DNA of 64,000 nucleotides from the NCBI GenBank assembly GCA_900540895.1, contig UQHV01000008.1:1-64000 (forward strand), given 5' to 3'. The position numbers and the translations under genes are program-made. The DNA is from an uncultured Collinsella sp. GTDB lineage: Bacteria; Actinomycetota; Coriobacteriia; Coriobacteriales; Coriobacteriaceae. Of this stretch, positions 16,660-25,734 are shown piece after piece. Below the pieces are notes generated by a model. That model was not told the DNA's origin. It saw nothing but the letters and a program-made list of their open reading frames with translations, and did no database searches. Each line of letters begins with the position of its first letter. Within the stretch, counting starts at the first letter, position 1.

Positions 16660-18540
16660 ATGTGCGGTTTTGTCGGTTTTGTCGGTGGGACGGATAACCA
16701 ATCCGAGGTGCTCACCAAGATGATGGACCGCATCGTCCATCGCGGTCCCGACATGGGCGGTCAGTTTATCGACGGCCGCGTTGCCCTGGGCTTCCGCCGC
16801 CTGTCGATCCTCGACCTGACCGAGGCCGGCGCTCAGCCCATGGCCAATGAGGACGGCAGCGTCGTCATTGTCTTCAACGGCGAGATCTACAACTTCCAAG
16901 AACTCCGTTCCGAGCTCGAGGCCAAGGGCTACAAGTTCCACTGCGGCGCCGACACCGAGAGCCTCCTGCACGGCTACGAGGAGTGGGGCGAGGCCGTTCT
17001 CGATCGCCTGCGCGGTATGTACGCCTTCGTCATCTGGGACAAAAAGAAGAACAAGCTTTTTGGCGCCCGCGACATCTTTGGCATCAAGCCGCTCTACTAC
17101 TATCCCATGGCCGATGCGGGCGACGGCGCTCCGGGCGTGCTCTTTGGTTCCGAGATCAAGAGCTTCCTGGACTACCCGCACTTCCACAAGGCGGTCAACA
17201 AAAAGGCTCTGCGTCCGTACATGACGCTGCAGTATTCGGCAACCGAGGAGACCTTCTTCGAGGGTGTCTACAAGCTGCCGCCGGCGCACTACTTTACCGT
17301 CGATATCCCGACCGGCAAGATGAACATCGAGCGTTACTGGGATTGCGATTACTCTGCCGTCGAGAAGCCGTTCGAAGAGTATGTCGATGAGCTGGACGAG
17401 GTCGTGCACGAGAGCGTCGAGGCCCATCGCATCGCCGACGTCAAGGTCGCGTCGTTCCTCTCCGGTGGCGTCGACTCCAGCTACATCGCCGCTTGCCTCA
17501 TGCCCGACAAGACCTTTTCGGTGGGCTTTGACTACAAGAACTTCAACGAGACCAACTACGCCAAGGAGCTTTCCGATAAGCTCGGCGTCGAGAACGTTCG
17601 CAAGATGATTACCGCCGACGAGTTCTTCGGTGCGCTCGAGGACATCCAGTATCACATGGACGAGCCGCAGTCCAACCTGTCTTCCGTGCCGCTGTGGTTC
17701 TTGGCCGAGATGGCCCGCAAGGACGTTACCGTCGTGCTTTCGGGCGAAGGCGCCGACGAACTCTTTGGCGGCTACGCCTACTACGAGGATACGGTCCCGG
17801 TGCGCAAGTACAAAAAGATGGTGCCGCTGCCCATCCGTCGCGCGCTCGGTAACCTGGCGCTGCATATGCCGTACTTCAAGGGACATAACTTCCTGGTCAA
17901 GGGTGCCGAGATCCCCGAGAAGTCGTTCCTGGGACAGGCTCTGGTATGGCCGGAGCGCGAGGTCGACGGCGTGCTCAAGCCCGAGTACAACACCGGCGAC
18001 GGCGCCTTTGAGCTCGCTGCACCCATCTACGCACGCGTGAAGGGTCAGCCCGAACTGGTCAAGAAGCAGTACCTGGACATGAACATGTGGCTCCCGGGCG
18101 ACATTCTGCTCAAGGCCGACAAGATGTGCATGGCACACTCACTGGAGCTGCGCGTGCCCTTCCTGGACCGCAAAGTCATGGAGTTCGCCGAGCACATTCC
18201 CGACCGCTACCGCATCAACGAGAACGGCAACAAACAGGTACTCCGCCACGCTGCCAACAAGTCGCTGCCCGATGAGTGGGCCACCCGTCCCAAGGTGGGC
18301 TTCCCGGTGCCGATTGTCTACTGGCTGCGCGAGCAAAAGTGGTACGACTATGTCAAGGAGTACTTCACCGCGCCGTGGGCAAGCGAGTTCTTCAATACCG
18401 ACGAACTCATGCACCTGCTCGATCTGCACTTTGCGGGCAAGGGCGATTTCCAGCGCAAGATCTATACGCCGCTCGTGTTCTTGGTGTGGTACAAGCGCTT
18501 CTTTATCGACGAGGACCAGCCCGCTGTTCGGGCTGCCTAG
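16660..18540 (+). CDS. asnB: Asparagine synthase (glutamine-hydrolysing)
   Basis: 626 residues. It makes asparagine from aspartate with ATP and glutamine amide nitrogen. The glutaminase Cys follows the initiator Met (MCGFVGFVGG). RIVHRGPDMGGQ and FNGEIYNF complete that site. The synthetase PP-loop is FLSGGVDSSYIAA near residue 267, and LSGEGADELFGGY follows. C-terminal HSLELRVPFLDRKVMEFA is intact. The start is fixed by the catalytic Cys. It is monocistronic, with a terminator at 18566. Confidence 0.97.
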   Translation: MCGFVGFVGGTDNQSEVLTKMMDRIVHRGPDMGGQFIDGRVALGFRRLSILDLTEAGAQPMANEDGSVVIVFNGEIYNFQELRSELEAKGYKFHCGADTESLLHGYEEWGEAVLDRLRGMYAFVIWDKKKNKLFGARDIFGIKPLYYYPMADAGDGAPGVLFGSEIKSFLDYPHFHKAVNKKALRPYMTLQYSATEETFFEGVYKLPPAHYFTVDIPTGKMNIERYWDCDYSAVEKPFEEYVDELDEVVHESVEAHRIADVKVASFLSGGVDSSYIAACLMPDKTFSVGFDYKNFNETNYAKELSDKLGVENVRKMITADEFFGALEDIQYHMDEPQSNLSSVPLWFLAEMARKDVTVVLSGEGADELFGGYAYYEDTVPVRKYKKMVPLPIRRALGNLALHMPYFKGHNFLVKGAEIPEKSFLGQALVWPEREVDGVLKPEYNTGDGAFELAAPIYARVKGQPELVKKQYLDMNMWLPGDILLKADKMCMAHSLELRVPFLDRKVMEFAEHIPDRYRINENGNKQVLRHAANKSLPDEWATRPKVGFPVPIVYWLREQKWYDYVKEYFTAPWASEFFNTDELMHLLDLHFAGKGDFQRKIYTPLVFLVWYKRFFIDEDQPAVRAA

Positions 18541-18565
18541 CCTCGGCTGACGAACGCCTGCGCGT

Positions 18566-18590
18566 AACGGCTCCTCCGGGAGCCGTTTTT
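18566..18590 (+). terminator. Intrinsic terminator of asnB
   Basis: AACGGCTC-N6-GAGCCGTT followed by a T-run, 25 bp after the asnB stop. Confidence 0.88.
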
Positions 18591-18651
18591 GCGTGGGTGC
18601 GTTTCAGTTACTATAAAACCGTCCCTGCCAAATGGCTGAGAAAGGTGAAAG

Positions 18652-20214
18652 ATGCACCATTCGGATTCCGCGACCGTGACCACGGTCGATACGCTTGCCA
18701 AGCTTCTCGATGTGTGCGGCGAGCTGCGCGCATCAGAGCAGGTTGACGAGCGTGCCGTGACCGGCTGCTCGTTTGATTCGCGCGCGGTCTCGGCAGGTGA
18801 CGTGTTCTTCTGCAAAGGTGCTGCCTTTAAGCCCGCGTTTTTGAGCATGGCGCTCGATGCGGGCGCCGTCGCATTTGTGTGCGAGGAGTCACTGGTCGAG
18901 TCTCTGGAGCCGCTGGCGCAGGAGAGCGGTGCTGCGATGCTGGTTGTTGATAGCGTTCGCACGGCCATGGCCCTGTTGCCGCCGGAGGTCTACGACCGTC
19001 CCGACCACGACGTCAAGATCGTGGGTATCACCGGTACCAAGGGAAAGACCACGGCCGCTTTTATGCTCCAGTCGATTATCAAAGCGGCGGGCGAGTCCTG
19101 CGGCATGATCGGCTCGGTGAGTACCGACGATGGCATCGAGTGCTACGAGAGCACCAATACTACGCCCGAGGCCCCCGAGGTCTGGCGCCATATCGCCAAC
19201 TGCCGCACGTCCGGTCGCCAGTCCATGGTCATGGAGGTTTCGAGCCAAGCGCTCAAGTACCAACGCGTCGAGAATCTGCCGTTTGACGTGGCGTGCTTCC
19301 TCAACATCGGCCGCGACCACATCTCGCCGATCGAACACCCCACGTTTGAGGATTATTTTGAGAGCAAACTCAGGATCTTTGACCAGGCAAAGACCGCCGT
19401 GGTGAATCTAGGCACCGAAGAGGTTGACCGTGTGCTAGAGGCAGCGTCGACGGCCGATCGCTTGGTGACCGTTGGGGTCGAGCATCCCGAGGCGAGCCTG
19501 TGGGCAAGCGACGTAAGCATGGTCGGCTTTAGCATCGAGTTCAACTTGCATGGCCTGTGTGCCGACGAGTCCGAGACGGGGGAGAAGGTCCTGCTGGGCA
19601 TCGCGGGCGACTTTAACGTGGAAAACGCGCTGGTCGCTATCGCCGCTGCGCGCGAGATCGGCATCGGTATCGAGGCTATCAAGAAGGGCCTCTCCAAACT
19701 GCGTGTGCCGGGCCGTATGGAGGTCGTGGAGTCGAAGGACGGCCGCGTGATCTGCGTCGTCGACTATGCGCACAACCAGCTTTCGTTCCGTTCGCTTTTC
19801 TCGTCGGTGAAGCGCGCGTTTCCCGCTAGCCCCGTCATTGCGCTGTTTGGCGCTGCCGGCGGCAAGGCGCAGGAGCGCCGCGAGCAGCTTCCGCGCGAGG
19901 CCGCACCGTATTCCGACCTGATGATCTTTGCCAACGAGGATCCAGCTCACGAGGACCCGATGAAGGTCTGTCGCGAGCTTGCCGAGCATGTTCCCGACGA
20001 TACGCCGAACAAGATCATCCTCGACCGCGAAGCCGCTGTGCATGCGGCGTTCAAGGCGGCGCGCGAGGAGTACGTCAACCCTGATGCTCCCACCATTGTC
20101 TTGCTGCTGGCAAAGGGTGACGAGGAGCTCATGCACGTGGGCGACGAGTTCGTGCCCATCGAGAGCGACCTTTCGTTGGCCAATCGCCTGATCGATGTTA
20201 CCCAGTTTGACTAA
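18652..20214 (+). CDS. murE: UDP-N-acetylmuramyl-tripeptide synthetase (MurE type)
   Basis: 520 residues, a Mur ligase that adds the third amino acid to UDP-MurNAc-Ala-Glu in the cytoplasm. The N-terminal domain has CSFDSRAVSAGDVFFCKGAAFK; the ATP loop is GITGTKGKTTAAFM (about residues 125-138); NTTPEAPEVW and a VDYAHNQ motif follow. At the amino-acid selectivity site the sequence is NEDPAHEDP, not the DNPR of diaminopimelate enzymes, so a Lys-like or other diamino acid is suggested (inference). An RBS-like GAAAGGTGAAAG precedes the ATG. It stands apart from a dcw cluster. Confidence 0.9.
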   Translation: MHHSDSATVTTVDTLAKLLDVCGELRASEQVDERAVTGCSFDSRAVSAGDVFFCKGAAFKPAFLSMALDAGAVAFVCEESLVESLEPLAQESGAAMLVVDSVRTAMALLPPEVYDRPDHDVKIVGITGTKGKTTAAFMLQSIIKAAGESCGMIGSVSTDDGIECYESTNTTPEAPEVWRHIANCRTSGRQSMVMEVSSQALKYQRVENLPFDVACFLNIGRDHISPIEHPTFEDYFESKLRIFDQAKTAVVNLGTEEVDRVLEAASTADRLVTVGVEHPEASLWASDVSMVGFSIEFNLHGLCADESETGEKVLLGIAGDFNVENALVAIAAAREIGIGIEAIKKGLSKLRVPGRMEVVESKDGRVICVVDYAHNQLSFRSLFSSVKRAFPASPVIALFGAAGGKAQERREQLPREAAPYSDLMIFANEDPAHEDPMKVCRELAEHVPDDTPNKIILDREAAVHAAFKAAREEYVNPDAPTIVLLLAKGDEELMHVGDEFVPIESDLSLANRLIDVTQFD

Positions 20215-20321
20215 TGAACCATGATGGCGGCGGCGCCCTGAGTGCGCTGTCGCCATAAGCGTGTTCCCTCAATCAAAACATGCCGTCCAAGTCCAAACCC
20301 TTCTACGTAAACGGAGTAACC

Positions 20322-21233
20322 ATGTCCCACAACACCCTGCCGACCGTTGCCGAGCTTTCGGGCGAGATGCGCGAGCGCTTGGCCAAGGTCAAGTACGTCT
20401 TTACCGACCTGGATGCCACGATGCTCGCACCCGGCTCGTGCGTGCTACGCGACAACGACGGCAACCCCTCGACCAAACTCGTCGAGGCCGTCGTGGCGCT
20501 CGCTCGCGCTGGTATTCAGGTGGTTCCCACCTCGGGCCGCAACCGTACCATGATCCACGAGGACGCGCGCGTGCTCGGTCTCAACTCCTACATCGGCGAG
20601 ATGGGCGGCCTGGTCATGTACGACCTCAAAGCCAACGATTGGGAGTATCTGACCGGCGACATGCCCTACGACTCCTCTTGCGGCCTCACGCCGCACCAGG
20701 TGATCGAGCAGACCGGCGTGTGCGAGAAGATCCTCGCCCGCTGGCCGCACAAGATCGAGTATCACAACGACATGTCGACCGGCTACAAATACCGTGAGGT
20801 CACCGTCGGCATGCGCGGCGATGTGCCCGACGATGAGGTTCAGGCCATCCTGGACGAGGCCGGCTGCGGTCTGATCTGGGCTTGCAACGGCCATCTGACT
20901 CACCTGTCCAAGCCGACGACGCTCGAGCTCGATCGCGTCGAGGACGGTCGCGCATTCAACATCAACCCCGCGGGTCTCAACAAGGGCGTTGCCATCGCGC
21001 GCTTCTGCGAGCACCTGGGGATCGAGCGCGAGGAGACGCTCGCGCTCGGCGATTCCGAGTCCGACTTCTACATGGCCGATCACGTGGGCACGTTCTGCCT
21101 GGTCGAGAATGGCCTGACGAGCGCCGGCGCGCCCGAGTTCCTGGCTGCTTGCGAGAACGCTTTCGTTACGCGCGGCAAAATTGTCGACGGTTGGGCGGCG
21201 ACGGCAGAGCTGCTGGTCGCGGCGCGTTCGTAG
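20322..21233 (+). CDS. HAD superfamily hydrolase (Cof-like phosphatase)
   Basis: About 303 residues. The HAD nucleophile motif is VFTDLDATML near residue 25; the general acid position is Asp-Ala-Thr, a mild variant of DxDGT/DxDxT. Motif II is VVPTSGRNRT and the C-terminal metal site is LALGDSESDFYMADHVG. The C2-type cap suggests a sugar-phosphate or nucleotide phosphatase; the substrate is unknown. ATG 20322 follows ACGGAGTAACC; an upstream ATG at 20280 is in frame but has no ribosome site. Confidence 0.85.
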   Translation: MSHNTLPTVAELSGEMRERLAKVKYVFTDLDATMLAPGSCVLRDNDGNPSTKLVEAVVALARAGIQVVPTSGRNRTMIHEDARVLGLNSYIGEMGGLVMYDLKANDWEYLTGDMPYDSSCGLTPHQVIEQTGVCEKILARWPHKIEYHNDMSTGYKYREVTVGMRGDVPDDEVQAILDEAGCGLIWACNGHLTHLSKPTTLELDRVEDGRAFNINPAGLNKGVAIARFCEHLGIEREETLALGDSESDFYMADHVGTFCLVENGLTSAGAPEFLAACENAFVTRGKIVDGWAATAELLVAARS

Positions 21234-21284
21234 CGCGGCGTCGCCGCACTTGGACATGTCTTTTCGAGAGAGACTGGTGAGGTA

Positions 21285-22169
21285 ATGTCCGATATCGAGA
21301 ATCCGGCAGGCGACACGCGCCCGATTGGCGTGTTCGATTCTGGTTTGGGCGGTCTGACGGTTGCGCGCGCGATTGCGACGGCGCTGCCGCACGAGTCCGT
21401 CTACTACTTTGGCGACACCAAGCGCTGCCCCTACGGCACCCGCACCGAGGATGAGGTGCGCTCGTTTGCGTTGCAGGCGGGCCGTTGGCTGTCGAAGCAC
21501 GACGTCAAGATTATGGTCATCGCCTGCAACACGGCGACCGCTGCGGCCTTGCGTTTGGCCCAGCAGGTGCTCGACGTTCCCGTGATCGGCGTGATCGCGC
21601 CGGGTGCCCGTGCAGCAATCAACAGCACGCGTACGCGTCGCGTGGGCGTGCTCGCTACCAACCTCACTATTCGCTCGGGCGCCTACACGCGCGCCATTCA
21701 GGATCTAGATGCCGGCGTCGATGTATACGGCTGTCCTGCCTCGAGCTTTGTCGAGGTTGTCGAACACGAGCTCGCCTCGGGCGCACATCTGCAGGAACAG
21801 TGGCTTGAGAACGAGGACATCTTCGATACGCCTGCCGTGCGTGCGCTGGTGGGTGCCACGGTTGAGCCGCTGCGCGACCACGGTATCGATACCGTGGTGC
21901 TCGGCTGTACGCATTTCCCGCTGTTGGTGGGACCTATCCGGCATGCGCTGGGGCCTGGGGTGCGCGTCGTGAGTTCCGCCGAGGAGACCACACGCGAGCT
22001 GACCGATATCCTCACGCGCCGCGAGCAGCTGGCGGGCGACGCCGCCGAGCCGCAGCATCGTTTTGCCACGACGGCCGATAACATTGCCGAGTTTGCGGTG
22101 GCGGGCAGCTTTATCTTTGGTCAGCCGCTCAAGAGCATCGAACATATCGATATCGATGAGCTGAAATAG
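21285..22169 (+). CDS. murI: Glutamate racemase
   Basis: 294 residues. It converts L- to D-glutamate for peptidoglycan, as a cofactor-free racemase. Catalytic pairs are seen: GVFDSGLGGLTVARAI, the first Cys in VIACNTATAAAL and the second in VLGCTHFPLL. YFGDTKRCPYGTRT is the family motif. It lies 51 bp after the HAD gene with GTGAGGTA as ribosome site. With the nearby MurE-type ligase it points to a cell-wall precursor cluster. Confidence 0.97.
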   Translation: MSDIENPAGDTRPIGVFDSGLGGLTVARAIATALPHESVYYFGDTKRCPYGTRTEDEVRSFALQAGRWLSKHDVKIMVIACNTATAAALRLAQQVLDVPVIGVIAPGARAAINSTRTRRVGVLATNLTIRSGAYTRAIQDLDAGVDVYGCPASSFVEVVEHELASGAHLQEQWLENEDIFDTPAVRALVGATVEPLRDHGIDTVVLGCTHFPLLVGPIRHALGPGVRVVSSAEETTRELTDILTRREQLAGDAAEPQHRFATTADNIAEFAVAGSFIFGQPLKSIEHIDIDELK

Positions 22170-22223
22170 ATGTAAGGCAGCCGCCAAAGCCTTCGCCACA
22201 TATTTTGCCGAAAGGATATTTCT

Positions 22224-22949
22224 ATGGAGTACATGCAGGTCAACCGCGCCAACGGCCGCGCCGCCAACGAGTTGCGCCCCGTTAAGCTCACCCGTGGCGT
22301 CATGAAGCACGCCCACGGCTCGTGTTTGGCCGAGTTCGGTGACACGCGCGTGCTGTGCGCCGCCACTATCGAGGAGGGCGTGCCGGGCTGGCGAAAGGGA
22401 GCTAAGGCCGGCTGGGTGACCGCGGAATACGCCATGCTGCCGGCGTCGACCGGCAAGCGCTGCAAGCGCGAGCACGCCAACCGCAAGGGTCGCTCCATGG
22501 AGATCGAGCGCCTCATTGGCCGCAGCCTGCGTACCGTCGTCAACATGAAGGCGCTCGGCGAGTACACCGTCACCGTCGACTGCGATGTGATTCAGGCCGA
22601 TGGCGGCACGCGTACAGCGAGCATCACCGGCGCCTGGGTGGCGCTGCACGACGCCCTCGCCATGTGGGTCGAGGCGGGCAAGATCGAGCGCATCCCGCTT
22701 ACCGGCCAGGTGGCTGCCATCTCTATGGGCGTTGTCGACGGCAATACGCTGCTTGACCTCGATTATTCCGAGGACAGTCATGCCGAGGTCGACATGAACC
22801 TCGTCGCCACCGATACCGGTGAGATGATCGAGCTCCAGGGCACCGGCGAGCAGGCGCCCTTCGACCGCAAACGCCTCAACGCCCTGCTTGACCTGGGTGA
22901 CAAGGGTGTCGCCGAGCTCATCGAGCTTCAGCGCCAAGCCATCGCCTAA
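22224..22949 (+). CDS. rph: Ribonuclease PH
   Basis: 241 residues, the standard length. It is a phosphate-dependent 3'-5' exoribonuclease that trims tRNA 3' ends. Motifs include GSCLAEFGDTRVLCAATIEEGVPGW, LPASTGKR...RKGRSMEIERLIGRSLR and DCDVIQADGGTRTASITGAWVAL. The ribosome site is GAAAGGATATTTCT. It is followed by rdgB, a frequent rph partner in many bacteria. Confidence 0.97.
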   Translation: MEYMQVNRANGRAANELRPVKLTRGVMKHAHGSCLAEFGDTRVLCAATIEEGVPGWRKGAKAGWVTAEYAMLPASTGKRCKREHANRKGRSMEIERLIGRSLRTVVNMKALGEYTVTVDCDVIQADGGTRTASITGAWVALHDALAMWVEAGKIERIPLTGQVAAISMGVVDGNTLLDLDYSEDSHAEVDMNLVATDTGEMIELQGTGEQAPFDRKRLNALLDLGDKGVAELIELQRQAIA

Positions 22950-22984
22950 CCTGCCAAAAAGGGACAGGTTTATTTTGGTAGGTT
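22948..22984. repeat. GGGACAGG-loop hairpin repeat, copy 1
   Basis: Arms AACCTGCCAAAA and TTTTGGTAGGTT pair apart from one G-U position around a loop containing AGGGACAGGTTTA. It begins at the rph stop codon. See the related copies at 30601, 58966, 60674 and 62692. Confidence 0.75.
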
Positions 22985-23090
22985 TTATCTGCTGAAATGC
23001 TGCGTTGAAAGGTCCGATCGCCTGAGAGGGGAGAGGTCAAGTGCCCAAACGCCCCTCACGCGGCTTGCTATAGAGACAAGGAGGCCAGTC

Positions 23091-23732
23091 ATGGCACTTG
23101 AGAAGATTGACATCGACACCCTCGACCCGGCGGCGACCATCGTCGTGGCAACGGGCAACGCCCATAAGCTCACCGAGATCGAGGCCATTTTGGGCAAGGT
23201 CATGCCCGAGGTGCGCTTTGTGGCGCTCGGCCAGCTGGGTGATTTTGAGGATCCCGAGGAAAACGGCACGACGTTTTTGGAGAACGCCATCATCAAGGCC
23301 CAAGCCGCGGTTGAGGAGACGGGCCTTATGGCCATTGCCGACGATTCGGGCTTGGTCGTCGACGCGCTGGACGGTGAGCCCGGTGTGTATAGCGCGCGCT
23401 ATGCGGGCGTGCACGGCGACGATGCCGCCAACAACGCCAAGCTTCTCGTTAACCTGGAAGGCGTGGCAGATGAGGACCGCACCGCGCGCTTTATGAGCGT
23501 CGTCGCGCTCATCGACACGGACGGTCTGGTTACCTATGGCGAGGGCGCCTGCGAGGGCGTTATCGCGCACGAGGGCCGCGGCGACCATGGTTTTGGCTAT
23601 GACCCGCTGTTCCTGCCGGTCGACACGCCGGGCAAGACCATGGCCGAGCTCACGGCGGATGAGAAGAACGCCATCAGCCATCGATTCCATGCGCTCGAGC
23701 ATCTGTCCGCCAAACTGACGGGCGAGGAGTAG
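23091..23732 (+). CDS. rdgB: Non-canonical purine NTP pyrophosphatase (RdgB/HAM1)
   Basis: 213 residues. It hydrolyses ITP, dITP and XTP to monophosphates and keeps them out of DNA and RNA. The family motif VVATGNAHKLTEIEAIL is near the N-terminus after a 15-residue leader; FLENAIIKAQAA, MAIADDSGLVVDALDGEPGVYSARY and GFGYDPLFL are intact. The ribosome site is ACAAGGAGGCCAGTC. dtd follows 3 bp downstream, so the two are probably co-translated. Confidence 0.97.
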   Translation: MALEKIDIDTLDPAATIVVATGNAHKLTEIEAILGKVMPEVRFVALGQLGDFEDPEENGTTFLENAIIKAQAAVEETGLMAIADDSGLVVDALDGEPGVYSARYAGVHGDDAANNAKLLVNLEGVADEDRTARFMSVVALIDTDGLVTYGEGACEGVIAHEGRGDHGFGYDPLFLPVDTPGKTMAELTADEKNAISHRFHALEHLSAKLTGEE

Positions 23733-23735
23733 GCC

Positions 23736-24182
23736 GTGCGCGCGGTGGTGCAGCGCGTACTCAACGCCGGCGTGACGGTCGACGGCGAGTGCGTGGGTCG
23801 CATTGGACGCGGCTACCTGGTGCTGCTGGGTGTGGGCCATGGCGACACGCGCGCCGAGGCCGACAAGCTGTGGGGCAAGCTCCGCGGCCTGCGCATCAAC
23901 GAGGACGAGAACGGCAAGACCAACTTGGCACTTGCCGATGTCGACGGCGAGGTACTCGTGGTGTCGCAGTTCACGCTGTTCGCCGACTGCCGCCACGGTC
24001 GCCGTCCGTCGTTTACGGATGCCGGCGCACCCGATGTTGCCAACGAGCTCTACGAGTACTTCCTGACGCTGGTGCGCGAGGACGTTGAGCATGTGGCGCA
24101 CGGTATCTTTGGCGCCGACATGAAGGTCGACCTGGTCAACGACGGCCCATTCACCATCGTCTTGGACACCGACAACCTTTAG
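23736..24182 (+). CDS. dtd: D-aminoacyl-tRNA deacylase
   Basis: 148 residues, typical DTD length. It removes D-amino acids mischarged on tRNA. RAVVQRVLNAGVTVDGE starts the family, VSQFTLFADCRHGRRPSF carries the SQFT active-site motif, and the second (GP) motif is VNDGPFTIVLD. It uses a GTG start; the GGCGAGGAG at the end of rdgB serves as its ribosome site. A 12-bp perfect hairpin (24183-24210) without a U-run follows. Confidence 0.96.
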   Translation: MRAVVQRVLNAGVTVDGECVGRIGRGYLVLLGVGHGDTRAEADKLWGKLRGLRINEDENGKTNLALADVDGEVLVVSQFTLFADCRHGRRPSFTDAGAPDVANELYEYFLTLVREDVEHVAHGIFGADMKVDLVNDGPFTIVLDTDNL

Positions 24183-24210
24183 GTTACGCGGTTTTACCAA
24201 ACCGCGTAAC
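24183..24210. terminator. 12-bp perfect hairpin after dtd
   Basis: GTTACGCGGTTT-TACC-AAACCGCGTAAC. There is no clear U-run, so the terminator role is inferred from position. Confidence 0.6.
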
Positions 24211-24268
24211 AACTGGTCATGCGAGGTTGTCGTCTGGTACGTATTTGGGACGGGGCTTATTTAGCTAC

Positions 24269-24298
24269 TTGCGTATGGCGGCAGCAGGGTGCTATAGT
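24269..24298 (+). promoter_or_regulatory. Candidate promoter of veg-ispE
   Basis: TTGCGT (24269-24274), 18 bp, TATAGT (24293-24298), about 68 bp upstream of veg. Confidence 0.55.
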
Positions 24299-24365
24299 AT
24301 TAGAGTTTTGTCTATCTTAGGGGTATTATCCCCTTTTTGAATTGCACCTTCTGGAGGCCCTGTTC

Positions 24366-24662
24366 ATGGAAGAGATGGAAGTCAATCACGTCGACGACAT
24401 CCACGAGAAGCTGACCGATATGGTGGGCGATCGCGTCAAGGTTAAGGCCAACATGGGCCGTACCCGCGTCGTCGAGCGCATGGGCACCATCAAGAGCGTC
24501 CACCCGGCCGTCTTCATTGTCGAGGTTGACGAGCGTCGCGGCCGCAAGTCGCGTCAGTCCTACCAGTACATCGATGTCCTCACCGGCCAGGTCGAGCTGT
24601 TCGATCCCGAGAGCGGCGAGCATATCTTTACCCCGCTCGGCAATCAGCTCGAGGAGCATTAA
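24366..24662 (+). CDS. veg: Veg-family protein
   Basis: 98 residues, similar in size to the ~86-residue Veg protein of Bacillus. It contains the family core DRVKVKANMGRTRVVERMGTIKSVHPAVFIVEVD and a SRQSYQYIDVLTGQVEL ending. In Bacillus Veg is linked to biofilm regulation; its biochemical role is not established. The order veg-ispE is conserved with Firmicutes, supporting the call. ATG 24366 follows CTGGAGGCCC; the ATG at 24342 comes before that ribosome site. Confidence 0.85.
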   Translation: MEEMEVNHVDDIHEKLTDMVGDRVKVKANMGRTRVVERMGTIKSVHPAVFIVEVDERRGRKSRQSYQYIDVLTGQVELFDPESGEHIFTPLGNQLEEH

Positions 24663-24664
24663 CG

Positions 24665-25561
24665 GTGACCGATTGGTCCCTGACTCTTTCCGCGCCGGCA
24701 AAGATCAACCTCTACCTGGGGGTTCATACCGAGCGCGATGACCGCGGCTACCACAGGGTCGATTCCCTGATAGCGGCCGTCGGTCTTTCCGATACCGTGA
24801 CGGTCACGCCGTCGCAGGCGCTGACCGTCCAGACGGTTCCAGCATCAGATTTTCCCATGCAAAAGAATACGGCGTATCGGGCTGCGGTTGCTATGGCCGA
24901 GCATTATGGTCGCGAGGCAAACATCTGCGTGACGATTGAGAAGCGCATTCCATTGTGCGCCGGCTTGGGCGGCCCCTCGACGGATGCGGCCGCGGTCATT
25001 GTCGCCTTGGCAGAGCTCTGGGGCATTGATCGCACCGACCCAGCGCTCGACGATATTGCGCGGGGCATTGGTGCTGACGTCCCGTTCTTTTTGCACGCGA
25101 GTCCTGCGTTCTACGTAGGTGGGGGAGACGTGCTGGCAACTGAGTACCCCGCGCTGCCCGCGACGCCCGTCGTGCTGGTCAAGCCGCGCGAGGCAAGCGT
25201 TTCGACAATTGAAGCCTATCGACGTTTTGACGAGGCCCCGGTGCCTGCGGACAAGCCCGGCGCGATAGCTTCTGCCTTGCGTGCTGGTGATGCCGAGACG
25301 GCATATGCACTCATCCATAACAACCTTGGTGTCATTTCCGCACAGATAGAGTCGCAGATTCAAACGGTCCTCGACTGGCTGCGTAAACAGGACGGAACCG
25401 TTGCTGTAGATGTGTGCGGATCGGGTGCCTGCTCGTTTGCCATTTGCGACACCGCTGCCACGGCCGAAAGGCTTGCCGATGCTGCCCAGCAAAATGGCTG
25501 GTGGGTCTGCGCGACTGAGCTTATTCCCAACACGGTTCAAATCGACGCGCCAAAGAAATAA
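24665..25561 (+). CDS. ispE: 4-diphosphocytidyl-2-C-methyl-D-erythritol kinase
   Basis: 298 residues, a GHMP kinase of the MEP isoprenoid pathway. It phosphorylates CDP-ME with ATP. APAKINLYLGVHTER and the ATP loop IPLCAGLGGPSTDAAAVI are clear, with the C-terminal DVCGSGACSFAI motif. It starts with GTG two bases after the veg stop; CGAGGAGC in the end of veg is the ribosome site. With ispD and ispF at 45377-46589 the window holds three MEP-pathway genes. Confidence 0.95.
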   Translation: MTDWSLTLSAPAKINLYLGVHTERDDRGYHRVDSLIAAVGLSDTVTVTPSQALTVQTVPASDFPMQKNTAYRAAVAMAEHYGREANICVTIEKRIPLCAGLGGPSTDAAAVIVALAELWGIDRTDPALDDIARGIGADVPFFLHASPAFYVGGGDVLATEYPALPATPVVLVKPREASVSTIEAYRRFDEAPVPADKPGAIASALRAGDAETAYALIHNNLGVISAQIESQIQTVLDWLRKQDGTVAVDVCGSGACSFAICDTAATAERLADAAQQNGWWVCATELIPNTVQIDAPKK

Positions 25562-25610
25562 AAATTTCTCTAGCACGCGGCGAAAATCTTTGTTACTATA
25601 GTCGAGCTAA

Positions 25611-25687
25611 CGGGTTGTGGCTCAGTTTGGTAGAGCACTGCGTTCGGGACGCAGGGGTCGCTGGTTCAAATCCAGTCAACCCGACCA
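25611..25687 (+). tRNA. tRNA-Pro (anticodon CGG)
   Basis: A 77-nt cloverleaf: acceptor CGGGTTG/CAACCCG, anticodon arm CTGCG-TTCGGGA-CGCAG, T-arm CTGG-TTCAAAT-CCAG, encoded CCA. A terminator follows. Confidence 0.97.
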
Positions 25688-25697
25688 GAGCATGAGG

Positions 25698-25726
25698 AGG
25701 GACCGCTTCTTGCGGTCCCTTTTTTT
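25698..25726 (+). terminator. Intrinsic terminator after tRNA-Pro
   Basis: AGGGACCGC-TTCTT-GCGGTCCCT followed by seven T. Confidence 0.93.
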
Positions 25727-25734
25727 AGCTAGTG

